DNA from: Pelagibius sp.
GTDB lineage: Bacteria > Pseudomonadota > Alphaproteobacteria > Kiloniellales > Kiloniellaceae
DNA: 64,000 nt
NCBI RefSeq assembly: GCF_028281305.1
Contig: NZ_JANQKD010000008.1
Coordinates: 1 to 64,000 of the forward strand
Reading direction: 5' to 3'
The translations under genes and the position numbers were made by a program. The notes below the pieces were generated by a model that was given only the letters and a program-made list of their open reading frames with translations, was not told the DNA's origin and did not search any database. This document shows, piece by piece, positions 1 through 8,358 of this stretch (position 1 is its first letter; each line of letters begins with the position of its first letter).

Positions 1-231
1 CCGCATGCCGCGCGAAAGCGTTGGCGCCTCCGTCACGACAACCAGACTGTAGCGGTCCGGCATCAGACAATAGGCCAGGCATCGCCAGCGATAGCGTGCG
101 CAGGTCTCGCCCAGGATCTCCAGAAAGCGGCGCGAGTCCTCCGGCGCGCGAAAGACCGTCAGACCCGCGTTTCCGAGGGTCGATATGAAGTAAGCGGCGC
201 CAGGCCGCTCAAGCCGAAGGGGTCGCGCCAT
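1..231 (-). CDS. REP-associated tyrosine transposase (RAYT, IS200-like), 5' part only
   Basis: The first 77 codons of a minus-strand gene run off the left edge of the window. The product begins MARPLRLERPGAAYF and continues through YCLMPDRYSLVVV to LSRGMR, the recognisable opening of the Y1/HUH transposases that mobilise REP palindromes. In the family the central motif normally reads MPNHYHLL, with two histidines that bind the metal. Here both are replaced (Arg and Ser), so a catalytic role is doubtful. The start at 231 is chosen because MARPLR is the usual family N-terminus; an in-frame ATG lies at 249. A sequence just upstream (259-283, with CAAGACCTGACCCC) resembles sequence I have seen upstream of such genes. 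The C-terminal part, with the catalytic tyrosine, lies outside the window. Confidence 0.7.
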   Translation of the reverse strand, partial: MARPLRLERPGAAYFISTLGNAGLTVFRAPEDSRRFLEILGETCARYRWRCLAYCLMPDRYSLVVVTEAPTLSRGMR

Positions 232-529
232 GTGGCCCAGTCTATTCATTGTGCTTGACTTGTGCAAGACCTGACCCCTGAATCGCTGGAAAGATGCCGC
301 AGGGCTGACCGGACGCGACGACAGGCAGGCGGAGCCTTGGACACTGTGCTCTTGCCGCTGTCACCCGATCGTGACGGGATGTTGATCGCGGCCGCCAATA
401 CCTGGGCTATCGCTGGCGCCATGCCGCGGGAGGTTCCGACGCCCGTGAAAGCGCACACACGCCGATGCCCATCAACGTTACAAACGACCGGACCCATCCT
501 GTCGCCCGATCAGTGAAGGACACCTTTAG

Positions 530-1009
530 ATGAAGAAGCTCATCCTCGTCGCTTTCCTCGCCGGCAGCATCGGCTTTGTCGCCGGCAATGCCTTCTGGTA
601 TCTGGCCAGTCCCTTGTGGATCGACCAGGTGGTGGACGAAAGCATTTCCCAGTCGGAGACAGATCAGATCCTGGCCCGCGGCACCTTCTCCGATGCCGAT
701 GCCGCCCACCGCGGCCGCGGCACGGCGACGATCTTTCAGGGTACGGACGGACGGCGCACGCTGCGCCTCAGCGACTTCGAGGTCACCAACGGCCCGGACC
801 TGGAAGTCTGGCTGGTAGCGGCCGAAAACATCACCGCTTCGTCGGATGTGACCGCGAGCGAGTGGCTCGCCCTCGGCCAACTGAAGGGAAACATCGGCGA
901 CCAGAATTATGACATTCCCGCCGATGCCGATCTTTCGAAGTACAATTCAGTTGTCATCTGGTGCGAGCAGTTCGGCGTGCTGTTTTCGCCCGCCTCCCTC
1001 CTGCGCTGA
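530..1009 (+). CDS. DM13 domain protein, membrane-anchored or exported
   Basis: A 159-residue protein with an N-terminal hydrophobic segment (about residues 3-25) that is either a signal peptide or a single anchor. From about residue 50 it matches the DM13 fold: GTFSDADAAHRGRGTATIF, then LRLSDFEVTNGPDLEVWL, and the closing VVIWCEQFGVLFSPA with the single conserved cysteine. DM13 domains are proposed to be redox or electron-transfer modules outside the cytoplasm. The substrate is unknown. The gene stands alone: a strong terminator hairpin follows 14 bases after the stop, and the next gene is on the other strand. The start is supported by GAAGGA a few bases upstream. Confidence 0.8.
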   Translation: MKKLILVAFLAGSIGFVAGNAFWYLASPLWIDQVVDESISQSETDQILARGTFSDADAAHRGRGTATIFQGTDGRRTLRLSDFEVTNGPDLEVWLVAAENITASSDVTASEWLALGQLKGNIGDQNYDIPADADLSKYNSVVIWCEQFGVLFSPASLLR

Positions 1010-1022
1010 GCCGGAAAGAAAA

Positions 1023-1060
1023 GCGCCTCCTCGATGAATAGAGGAGGCGGCGAGCTTTTC
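1023..1060. terminator. Bidirectional intrinsic terminator
   Basis: The arms CGCCTCCTC (1024-1032) and GAGGAGGCG (1041-1049) form a 9-bp stem with an 8-base loop. On the plus strand TTTT follows at 1056-1059. On the minus strand the stem is followed by TTTTCTTT. It can end the DM13 transcript and also stop transcription arriving from the right. Confidence 0.75.
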
Positions 1061-1097
1061 TATACTGCGTTGAAATAGGGCGCTTTTCAAAAATGGT

Positions 1098-1194
1098 GGT
1101 GGGGTACCGCTTGTCGCGGCACCCCACCAGCCCAGGGACTGGGTAATCCCTGGTATCCCGGACTGCTGGGAGATGGGGTTAGCCTTCCGGGATA
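1098..1194 (-). ncRNA. Candidate small RNA made of three consecutive hairpins
   Basis: Three perfect or near-perfect stems lie end to end: 1098-1105 with 1121-1128 (GGTGGGGT/ACCCCACC, plus an inner CCGC/GCGG); 1132-1138 with 1147-1153 (CCAGGGA/TCCCTGG); and 1154-1161 with 1187-1194 (TATCCCGG/CCGGGATA). Read on the minus strand, the last hairpin is followed by ATTTTTG, as in a Rho-independent terminator. The loop of the first hairpin carries CATCTCCCAGC, an anti-Shine-Dalgarno-like sequence. This is the layout of a trans-acting bacterial small RNA. No reading frame fits here. It could instead be a 3' untranslated structure of the ABC transporter gene, which ends at 1323 on the same strand. I do not recognise a named family. 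Confidence 0.5.
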
Positions 1195-1322
1195 GGGGCA
1201 GGTCAATGACGAGAAATCTAGGCGCGCCTTGTTTCTGCTCTGTGTCTCGCCATCGGTTTTTTTGTTTCTTTCACTTCAGTTTCCGGGTGGAAAACCCGCA
1301 GGAACCCTGACCTTCACAGCCA

Positions 1323-3110
1323 TCAGCTGCCATCCAGAATGAGCCCCTGAACCTGCATGGCATGCAGCTTCTTGAAGTGGCCGTCATGCCGTGCCAGCAA
1401 CTCCGCCTGGCTGCCCTGCTCCACGATTGCGCCGTCACGGAAAACCAGGATGCGGTCGACGCTGCGCACCGTCGACAGCCGGTGTGCGATGACGATCGTG
1501 GTCCGTCCCTCCATCAACTCCTCGATGGCTTCCTGGATCTGGGTTTCGGTGATCGAGTCCAGACTGCTTGTCGCCTCATCGAGAATCAGGATCGGCGCAT
1601 CGGCCAGAAAGGCGCGGGCCAGGGCCACCCGCTGGCGTTCGCCGCCGGACAGCTTCACCCCGCGTTCACCCACCAGGGTTTCGTAGCCCTGAGGCAGGCG
1701 GGTGATGAAATCGTGCGCGTAGGCGCGCCGCGCCGCTGCTTCGATCTCTGCCTGACTGGCTTCCGGCCGGGCGTAGGCGATGTTTTCCGCCAGGCTGCGG
1801 TGAAACAGCGCCGGATCCTGCGGCACCAGGGCGATCGCCTGGCGCAGGCTTTCCTGGGTCGCCTCCGCCACGTTCTGTCCGTCGATCAGAATGCGGCCCG
1901 CATCGACATCGTAGAGACGCTGCACCAGCTTCACGAAGGTCGACTTGCCGCTTCCCGACGGCCCGACCAGCGCCACACGCTCCCCCGCTGCGATCTGCAG
2001 CGAGAAGTCGGCATAGATCGGCCGCTCCTGGTTGCCGTAGCGGAAGGTCACGCCATCGAAGGCGATGGCGCCCTGATCGGCGGCCAACGGCTTGGCATTG
2101 GCGCTGTCGGCAACGCCGATGTCCTGTTGCTCGAAGCCGACCAGGTCTTCGATCTCGTTGATCGCCTTTTGCATGTTGCGGACGTGATGACCGATTTCGC
2201 GCAGGTAGCCGTGCACGACGAAGTAGCTCGTCATCACGAAGGTCACATCACCGGCTGTCGCCAGCCCCTTCGACCAGTACCAGAGCGCCAGCGACAGAAG
2301 GCCGCCCTGCAGCAGCATCGACATGGCCGAAAGCACGGTGCCGCTGTTGATTTCGCGCGACCATGCCCAGCGTGCATGGCGGCGCCAGCGGTCGGCCACG
2401 TCGAAGAAGCGCTTGTCCTCCCGCAGTTCCGCGCCGAAGGACTTCACCGCCGCGTTGCAGGTGACCGCATCGGCCATGGCCGCGCCCATGGCGGAATCCG
2501 ACTTGTTCATCACGACATTGGCCGGTGCCACGTAGCGCGATGCCAAGGCGATGCTGAGCACCACATAGGCGATAGACGCGACCAGCACGAACAGACCCAT
2601 CAACAGCCAATGGGCCATCAGGTTCGCGGTCACGCCGACCAGAACGATGGCGGCGGGCAGAAAGCCGATGTAGATGGTGTCGGCGAATTCGTCATAGGCC
2701 CACATGCCGCGCGAGATCTTGCGCACCGTCGCCCCGGCGAAGCTGTTGGCCTGCCAGTCGGCGGAGAACCGTTGCACGCGGTAGAAAGCATCGCAGACGA
2801 TCCGCCGCATGGTGATCGTCGCTATCGGTATCCAGAATCGATAGGACACCTCGCGAAAGAGATAGAACCCGAGCGAGATAGCAACGAAGGCCGCAAGGGC
2901 CGCATATGCGGCGCCGATCTGGGCGCTGCGCTCGTTCAGGGCGACGTCCGCCAGCGCGTCGATCAGCCGACCCGCAAAGAGCGGCAGAAAAACATCGCAG
3001 AGCGTCGCCAAGGCCATGGTGAAGAATGCGCCGCCAAGCAGCCAGCGGACCTGCAGCCAGTAACGGCCCACAAATGCCGCGGCGTCGCGGAAACCGAACT
3101 TGTTCTTCAT
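1323..3110 (-). CDS. ABC exporter, fused permease and ATPase (MsbA/Atm1 type)
   Basis: A 595-residue half-transporter. The N-terminal 310 residues carry about six membrane helices of the type 1 exporter fold. The C-terminal nucleotide-binding domain has Walker A GPSGSGKST (about residue 365), a Q-loop (LVPQDPALF), the signature LSGGERQR, Walker B ILILDEATSSLD and the switch histidine in IAHRLSTV. It should work as a homodimer in the inner membrane and export a lipid, peptide or drug-like substrate, which cannot be told from sequence. The start at 3110 (MKNKFGFRDAAAF) is preferred. The frame extends upstream to 3197, but that stretch lacks family-like sequence. The leader upstream is long and empty of genes. 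Confidence 0.85.
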   Translation of the reverse strand: MKNKFGFRDAAAFVGRYWLQVRWLLGGAFFTMALATLCDVFLPLFAGRLIDALADVALNERSAQIGAAYAALAAFVAISLGFYLFREVSYRFWIPIATITMRRIVCDAFYRVQRFSADWQANSFAGATVRKISRGMWAYDEFADTIYIGFLPAAIVLVGVTANLMAHWLLMGLFVLVASIAYVVLSIALASRYVAPANVVMNKSDSAMGAAMADAVTCNAAVKSFGAELREDKRFFDVADRWRRHARWAWSREINSGTVLSAMSMLLQGGLLSLALWYWSKGLATAGDVTFVMTSYFVVHGYLREIGHHVRNMQKAINEIEDLVGFEQQDIGVADSANAKPLAADQGAIAFDGVTFRYGNQERPIYADFSLQIAAGERVALVGPSGSGKSTFVKLVQRLYDVDAGRILIDGQNVAEATQESLRQAIALVPQDPALFHRSLAENIAYARPEASQAEIEAAARRAYAHDFITRLPQGYETLVGERGVKLSGGERQRVALARAFLADAPILILDEATSSLDSITETQIQEAIEELMEGRTTIVIAHRLSTVRSVDRILVFRDGAIVEQGSQAELLARHDGHFKKLHAMQVQGLILDGS

Positions 3111-3689
3111 GGTTTTCTGTGCCGCCCCGCAGTACGCACTGCGTGGCGGCCTCCTTATCTTCTGAACCATCTCAGGCGGCGCGGCGCGCGCCACCACACA
3201 GGGAGAGCGACCGAAGGCTCAAGCGGAGAAGGTCAGGAGGCGCACGTGCAGCGGCTGGGTGCCACGTGAGCCTGAAAGATCTGGAATGGAGAGATCCGCC
3301 GGCCCGGTCAACGTCCCGGGCCGTAGTGCCACCGGCTTAACAGGGTGGCGCAAAGACGCGGGACGCGACGATGTCGAACATGATGCTAAGCATCCGCTAT
3401 CCCTCTTCCTCTAAGTGTCTTTGCCAAGGGCGCGCGCACGGCGCCCAACGGAACTGCCGTTGTGCCACAAAGCCGCGCCGCTGAAAAGTGACAAATCTGT
3501 TAGGGCGCGCCCGCACGCGCAAAGCCGCGAGCACAAAAGAGGTATCCACGGTGACGGACTGCGCGGTCGAACTGGACGCGCATTTACTCAGAACTGCCTT
3601 TGAACCTACGCCCGCTGCCTAGACGACAGAACTACGCAGGTGACGCTTCCCTTCCAGGACGGATCAGTCAGTGAATGAGGAGATGGATC
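3111..3689. other. Gene-poor interval of 579 bases
   Basis: No convincing gene is present; open frames here are short and arginine-rich, as expected by chance at this GC content. A short perfect palindrome GATGCT-A-AGCATC sits at 3382-3394 and could be an operator for the ABC exporter gene to the left. A GC-rich pair of arms around 3299-3325 (GGCCCGG / CCGGGCC) could form a hairpin in the exporter leader. I see no riboswitch I can name. Confidence 0.5.
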
Positions 3690-4157
3690 ATGCGTAGCAC
3701 CGTTGGAGCAGGCACGCGCCTGCTCATCACCGCCCCGGTCCTCGCCGTTGCGGTCTCCCTCCTGGCCTCGGCCGCCGTGGTCGAAGCCCAAGCCGGCGAA
3801 AACCGGCCTCTTCCCCAAGCGAACGGGGCCCCGGCAAGTGACGCGATAAAGCTGCGTCCGCTGCCGCCCAAACCGGCCCGCGAGGTCTTTGTGCGGTCCA
3901 AACCGCACGTCAACGTCGGGGCGCAAAACCAAGGCATGTCGAAGATAAAGGCACGCCCCGGCCGCCCCACGGGCCCCGGCAGCTTCGCTGCGCCACCGCA
4001 CGAGTTGGCGGACTGGTACTGCGGCGAGGGCTCCGGTCCCGGCGGCTATGCCGAATGCACGGACGACCTGATTGCATCGTGCAGCGGCACCTACAAGCCG
4101 CCTGGCACCAACGGCCCCGAACAGACCTGGGGCATGTGCCACGAGTCGACCGGCTGA
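3690..4157 (+). CDS. Small exported protein with four cysteines, unknown function
   Basis: A 155-residue product with a clear signal peptide: MRSTVGAG, then a hydrophobic stretch ending in AAVVEAQA at about residue 34. A proline-rich middle follows, then a C-terminal region with four cysteines (WYCGEG, YAECTDD, IASCSG, WGMCHE), which could form two disulfides in the periplasm. The start at 3690 is chosen because GAGGAG lies at the right distance. The in-frame ATG at 3675 overlaps that ribosome binding site and is unlikely. I do not recognise the family, and the neighbours give no functional hint. Confidence 0.65.
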   Translation: MRSTVGAGTRLLITAPVLAVAVSLLASAAVVEAQAGENRPLPQANGAPASDAIKLRPLPPKPAREVFVRSKPHVNVGAQNQGMSKIKARPGRPTGPGSFAAPPHELADWYCGEGSGPGGYAECTDDLIASCSGTYKPPGTNGPEQTWGMCHESTG

Positions 4158-4353
4158 TACGCCGGACCGCCCGGTGTTCCGCGCTGCAGGATGCACAGGT
4201 TCGTCGTGCCCCTGCGGCGCGGGCGCCTCTTAGAAACCGAGATCCGGAGCGGTGAGTCTCCTGGCCTGAAAGGCGCTGCAATGGCGGAGCCCGCTGTGCT
4301 ATGGGTTGCAGCATTGCTCGTGCCCAGTGTGAGCGAACGCCCCGGAGTGACCG

Positions 4354-5388
4354 ATGTCCCAAGCAGCCGCCCTTGATCTACGCCCCTTCCTGCCGCTGAC
4401 CCCTTCAGACGTGGCGGTCCTTCACATCCGCTGCGGCAGCGACATCTACGAGGGCCTGCAGGCGGCGGGCATACCTGGAAGCTTCCTCGAAGTCTCCGAC
4501 CCCTTGTGCCAGGGACCGCTGTCCTCGAACCACGCTCCGGGCGCACTGCGCCGTCACCGCGCGGACGTCATCGCATCGACGTACAAGGACGTCGGCGATG
4601 CCGCCTCGGTCCTGCAGAAGCTGGAAGGCGAAGCCGAGGGTCTGGAAAAGCTGGACCGCTATGCGAAGATCGTCCTTTGGTTCGAGCACGATCTCTACGA
4701 TCAGGCCGTTCTCCTGCGTCTCCTAGACGAGCTTGGCGGGCGCCCGGCGCTGCATGACCGCCTCTTCCTGATCACCATCGACGGTTTCGCAGGGGTCGAC
4801 CGCTTTCTCGGCCTGGGCCAACTCGCACCCGATCAGTTGGCCCAGCTCTGGGGCCGCGAAACAGCGATCACCCAGGCGCAGTTCGACGACGCCGCAGCGC
4901 TCTGGGCCGCATACAGCAGCGGTGACCCGCTGGCCCTGCAGGACAGCCTCGACACGGTGTCCGGCGCCCTGCCCTTTGCGCGCCAAGCGCTGCTGCGACA
5001 TCTGCAGGAACTGCCCTGGCTCGGCTCCGGGCTCGGGTTGACCGAGCAGCTCACGCTCACCGCCATCGCCGACGGCGCCGATACGCCGGGCCGGGTCTTC
5101 GCCCGGCTCATGCGGGATCTGGACCCACAGCCCTACCTGGGCGATGCCATGTTCTGGCCCTTGCTGGCGGGGCTGGCCCGGGCGCCCGCGCCGGCGGTCA
5201 CCGCGTTTTCGGAGTGGCGCGACCCGATCGAACTGACCAAGCTTGGCCGCGATCTTCTCGACGGAAAGTGCGACTGGTTGGATCACGCGCGCCTGGACCG
5301 CTGGATCGGCGGCCTTCATCTGGTCGGGCAGAACCCACCCTATCTCTGGGACCCGGAGCAGGGCCGCGCGGTCACCGGGCCCGCCTGA
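4354..5388 (+). CDS. DUF1835 domain protein
   Basis: A 344-residue cytoplasmic protein with the DUF1835 signatures in order: VLHIRCGSDIYEGL (about residue 22), VSDPLCQGPL (about residue 48) and IVLWFEHDLYDQ (about residue 106). The C-terminal half is helical and typical of longer family members. The biochemical role of the family is not established. There is no signal peptide or membrane segment. A stop-to-start gap of about 160 bases to the following ureohydrolase suggests a separate transcription unit. Confidence 0.8.
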   Translation: MSQAAALDLRPFLPLTPSDVAVLHIRCGSDIYEGLQAAGIPGSFLEVSDPLCQGPLSSNHAPGALRRHRADVIASTYKDVGDAASVLQKLEGEAEGLEKLDRYAKIVLWFEHDLYDQAVLLRLLDELGGRPALHDRLFLITIDGFAGVDRFLGLGQLAPDQLAQLWGRETAITQAQFDDAAALWAAYSSGDPLALQDSLDTVSGALPFARQALLRHLQELPWLGSGLGLTEQLTLTAIADGADTPGRVFARLMRDLDPQPYLGDAMFWPLLAGLARAPAPAVTAFSEWRDPIELTKLGRDLLDGKCDWLDHARLDRWIGGLHLVGQNPPYLWDPEQGRAVTGPA

Positions 5389-5545
5389 TCCAGCAGATCG
5401 GTCCGGGAAACGCGACCGGAAGACGAATCCCACCCTCTGCTTCGCAGAAAGCGCGTATTGTGCATCGCCTGCCATCGCGTCACCCTGTCGCACAGGTGTA
5501 TGCAGTGCCGCCTGCATGCACGAGGCTCGGGACCACAATCACTTT

Positions 5546-6511
5546 ATGGCGAAGAAGCCCCGCTCCTACAAACCGGTCTCCGGCTTCGACCTGCCGCGCT
5601 ATGCGGGCATTCCCACCTTCATGCGCCTGCCGCACGTCCCTCTGGACGAGGTGGAAGACGTGCAGATCGGCCTGATCGGCGTGCCCTGGGACGGGGGCAC
5701 GACGAACCGCGCCGGCGCACGGCACGGACCGCGGCAGATCCGCGATCTCTCGACCCTCGTGCGCAACGTGCATCATGTCAGCGGTATCAGGCCTTTCGAC
5801 CTCGCGAACTGCGCCGACCTGGGCGATACGCCGGTCAATCCTATCGACCTTCAGGATACCATCGGCCGCATCGAAGCCTTCTACGGCAAGGTCCATGCCG
5901 CCGGCATCCTGCCGCTTTCGGCCGGCGGGGACCATCTGGCCAGCCTTCCAATCCTGCGCGCCATCGCCCGCACGCAGCCTGTGGGCATGGTGCACTTCGA
6001 TGCCCATACCGATACCAACGACCGCTACTTCGGCGAACACAAGCTGACCCATGGCACGCCCTTTCGCCGCGCCATCGAAGAGGGCCTGCTCGATCCCAGG
6101 CGCACCGTCCAGATCGGCATCCGCGGCTCCCTCTACACCAGCCACGACATGGATTGGGGTTTGGAGCAGGGCATCCGGGTCATCACCATCGAGGAGTTCT
6201 ACGATCTGGGTGTGGAGGCGGTCATTCAGGAGGCCCGCCGCGTCGTCGGTGACGGGCCGACCTACGTCTCCTTTGACGTCGATGGGCTCGACCCGGTCTA
6301 CGCCCCCGGGACCGGCACGCCGGAGATCGGCGGCTTCACCACCCATGAAGCCCAGCGCATGATCCGCGGCCTGCGCGGCGTTAACCTTGTTGGCGGCGAT
6401 GTGGTCGAAGTGGCCCCGCCTTTCGACCCCAGCGGGGCCACAGCCCTGGTCGGCGCCACCATGATGTATGAGATTCTCTGTCTGCTCAGCGAAGTCGTCG
6501 CCAAATCGTAA
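5546..6511 (+). CDS. Agmatinase / guanidino-acid ureohydrolase
   Basis: A 321-residue member of the arginase superfamily, close to the usual length. The binuclear manganese site is intact: GGDH (127-130), DAHTD (152-156) and DVDGLDP (about residue 243). Members cleave agmatine, guanidinobutyrate or guanidinopropionate to urea and an amine. The exact substrate cannot be fixed from sequence, so no symbol is given. The start at 5546 (MAKKPRSYKP) fits the family but has no strong ribosome binding site; an in-frame ATG lies 31 bases upstream at 5515. The Lrp-type regulator at 7198-7671 is a plausible but unproven controller. Confidence 0.85.
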   Translation: MAKKPRSYKPVSGFDLPRYAGIPTFMRLPHVPLDEVEDVQIGLIGVPWDGGTTNRAGARHGPRQIRDLSTLVRNVHHVSGIRPFDLANCADLGDTPVNPIDLQDTIGRIEAFYGKVHAAGILPLSAGGDHLASLPILRAIARTQPVGMVHFDAHTDTNDRYFGEHKLTHGTPFRRAIEEGLLDPRRTVQIGIRGSLYTSHDMDWGLEQGIRVITIEEFYDLGVEAVIQEARRVVGDGPTYVSFDVDGLDPVYAPGTGTPEIGGFTTHEAQRMIRGLRGVNLVGGDVVEVAPPFDPSGATALVGATMMYEILCLLSEVVAKS

Positions 6512-6592
6512 AGGATCGGTTAAAATAGTCCTGCAATTTCAATGGTATGGTTAACGGCCACGAGGGCCGTGACAGCGATGCAGGAGGCGACC

Positions 6593-7165
6593 ATGAGGAA
6601 GTACAGAGCGGCCCGCGCCCGGGCCCATGCCGCCAAGGTGGACAGCAAACGTCAGGGTTTGCTGCTTGGCGCCGTGATCACGATCCTGGCCTGCCTGGTC
6701 TTGGCCGCGTGGTCGCAACAGGTGAATGCCGCCATACGCGGCCCCGCCACCACCGACTCGGAAGCCATGCTGTCGGACGACGAGGCCGTCACACCGCGCG
6801 ACGTGCTGGTCGGACGCTGGTACGGCGAGCAGCAGCGGGCCGGCGGCAAGATGAAGCGCTGGACGGTCGAGACCTTCCCGGACGGGGTTTTCCTGATCAC
6901 CTTCCGCTTCTACGAGCCGGACGGCGACTTCCGCGAGCAGATCGAGGTCGGCGAGTGGGCGGTTTCCGGCCCGGTCTACTTCCTGTCCACCAAGGGCTGG
7001 ATCGACGGCGACACGCTTCTGGAGGCCGACACCACCAGTCCCGAGCTTTACGATGCTTACCGGATCATCCGGCTGGATCCCGAGGTCTTCGAGTACGAGC
7101 ACTTCGTCAGCGGCAACCGATACAGGGTGCACCGCGTCAGCAGCAGCTTCGCGCTGCCGGAGTAA
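6593..7165 (+). CDS. Single-pass membrane protein, unknown function
   Basis: A 190-residue protein with a basic N-terminus (MRKYRAARARAHAAK), one membrane segment (about residues 22-40) and a C-terminal domain outside the cytoplasm. That domain starts VLVGRWYGEQ and contains alternating beta strands (WTVETFPDGVFLITFRF, then IEVGEWAVSGPVYFL), resembling small lipocalin-like barrels. The resemblance is visual only. The start at 6593 is preferred over the ATG at 6542 because AGGAGG sits directly upstream. Confidence 0.6.
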   Translation: MRKYRAARARAHAAKVDSKRQGLLLGAVITILACLVLAAWSQQVNAAIRGPATTDSEAMLSDDEAVTPRDVLVGRWYGEQQRAGGKMKRWTVETFPDGVFLITFRFYEPDGDFREQIEVGEWAVSGPVYFLSTKGWIDGDTLLEADTTSPELYDAYRIIRLDPEVFEYEHFVSGNRYRVHRVSSSFALPE

Positions 7166-7197
7166 CGAGCCGCCACTGCCAGGCACCGTCCCCTGCT

Positions 7198-7671
7198 TCA
7201 GGTCGCGTAGTCGACCGGCAGGGCCGTGGTGTACTTGATCGCCTCCATGGCGAAGGACGAACTGACGTCAAACAGCGGCACCGCAGCGATCAGACGCTTG
7301 TACACCGTATCGTAGGCCTTGATGTCGGGAACCACGATCCGCAGCATATAGTCGATCTCGCCGCTCATGCGGTAGAGTTCCACCACCTCGGGAATGCGGG
7401 TGACCTTGGCGGCAAAGTCGTTGAGCCAGTCCTCGTCGTGCCGGGACGTCCGGATCGCGACAAAGACCGTCACCCCGACATTCATCTTCTCCGGGTTCAG
7501 GAGCGCGACGCGCCGCTCGATGATCCCCTCCGCCTCCATCTTCTGAATTCGGCGCCAGCAGGGCGAGGCCGAGAGCCCCACCTGCTCGGCGATCTCCGCA
7601 ACGGGAAGATCAGCTCTCTCCTGCAGAACCTTAAGGATTCTGCGATCGACATCATCCAAGGTTGATTTCAC
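7198..7671 (-). CDS. Lrp/AsnC family transcriptional regulator
   Basis: A 157-residue protein of standard family length. The N-terminal winged helix-turn-helix reads LDDVDRRILKVLQERADLPVAEIAEQVGLSASPCWRRI. The C-terminal RAM domain follows, with MSGEIDYMLRIVVPDI, where amino-acid effectors bind at the subunit interface. These proteins form octamers or dimers and usually control amino-acid transport or catabolism. It ends convergently with the membrane protein gene to the left and is divergent from the DUF6356 gene. The AT-rich stretch at 7672-7730 probably holds both promoters. Confidence 0.9.
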   Translation of the reverse strand: MKSTLDDVDRRILKVLQERADLPVAEIAEQVGLSASPCWRRIQKMEAEGIIERRVALLNPEKMNVGVTVFVAIRTSRHDEDWLNDFAAKVTRIPEVVELYRMSGEIDYMLRIVVPDIKAYDTVYKRLIAAVPLFDVSSSFAMEAIKYTTALPVDYAT

Positions 7672-7833
7672 CTCAAATACAGAAATATTGGAAAAATTTT
7701 TCCCCTATTATGCCGATTTTGCGCAAGTTTGCAAGATCCTGCCCCCGAATCCTCGATATGCTCTGCCGTGTCGTCAGCAATGGCCGGCAGCGGCCGTCGG
7801 GCCGCGCAGCCAGGACTTTATGGAGTTGATCCG

Positions 7834-8124
7834 GTGCCTTTGCGTTCCCTGTTCGAAGAACATCCGGCCTCGGTGGGCGAGACCTACAGGCAGCACATGG
7901 CCTCCGCCTGGGGATTTTCCTGGCGTATGGCGGTGGCGAGCCTGGCCTGCCTGATCCATGCCTTGCTGCCCTTCCTGTTTGAGAAGTACGGCAGCCAGAT
8001 GATCACCAAACTCCACGACCGTATGGTGCTCAACCGCCATCGCGACAGCCAGGCGGGCGCCCAAACATCGGCCCAGACACCGGCCCAGACACCGGCCCTA
8101 CAGAGCGAGCGCAGCGCCGCCTGA
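7834..8124 (+). CDS. DUF6356 family small membrane protein
   Basis: A 96-residue protein starting at a GTG with GGAG eight bases upstream. The conserved text is LRSLFEEHPASVGETYRQHM, then a membrane segment in MAVASLACLIHALLPFLF and the closing HDRMVLNRH. This matches the DUF6356 pattern found widely in alphaproteobacteria. Its role is unknown. The tail contains a short repeat of TPAQ units, encoded by a 12-base direct repeat near 8080-8100. Confidence 0.75.
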   Translation: MPLRSLFEEHPASVGETYRQHMASAWGFSWRMAVASLACLIHALLPFLFEKYGSQMITKLHDRMVLNRHRDSQAGAQTSAQTPAQTPALQSERSAA

Positions 8125-8358
8125 CCGGCCCCACACTGCTGCAGCCGTTCAACACCTTTCCCTGATCTCGGGGCGCGCACCCGGCGGAAACCAGTCCCGG
8201 GGGAAACACAGGAACCTGCTGCGCAAAGCTGCTAGACTTGTCCCGCTGCCGAGCGGGGCATGATCCATCGCCCTCCCACGGCATCAAAAAATCAAAAGAG
8301 CGACGGCGGCGCGACCGCATGAATAGGTCGACCGGCCCAGCCAACCGGAGGAGAGATC

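Noticed and set aside
262..516. An 84-codon frame before the DM13 gene
   Set aside because: It has no ribosome binding site or recognisable motif, and a competing frame covers it on the other strand with equally poor support.
1362..3269. A 635-codon open frame on the plus strand
   Set aside because: It is the mirror of the ABC exporter gene, whose motifs are complete on the minus strand.
3111..3360. A riboswitch in the leader of the ABC exporter gene (a CTGAGA box resembling the thiamine motif)
   Set aside because: Only the short box is present; the remaining conserved segments and the expected thiamine genes are missing.
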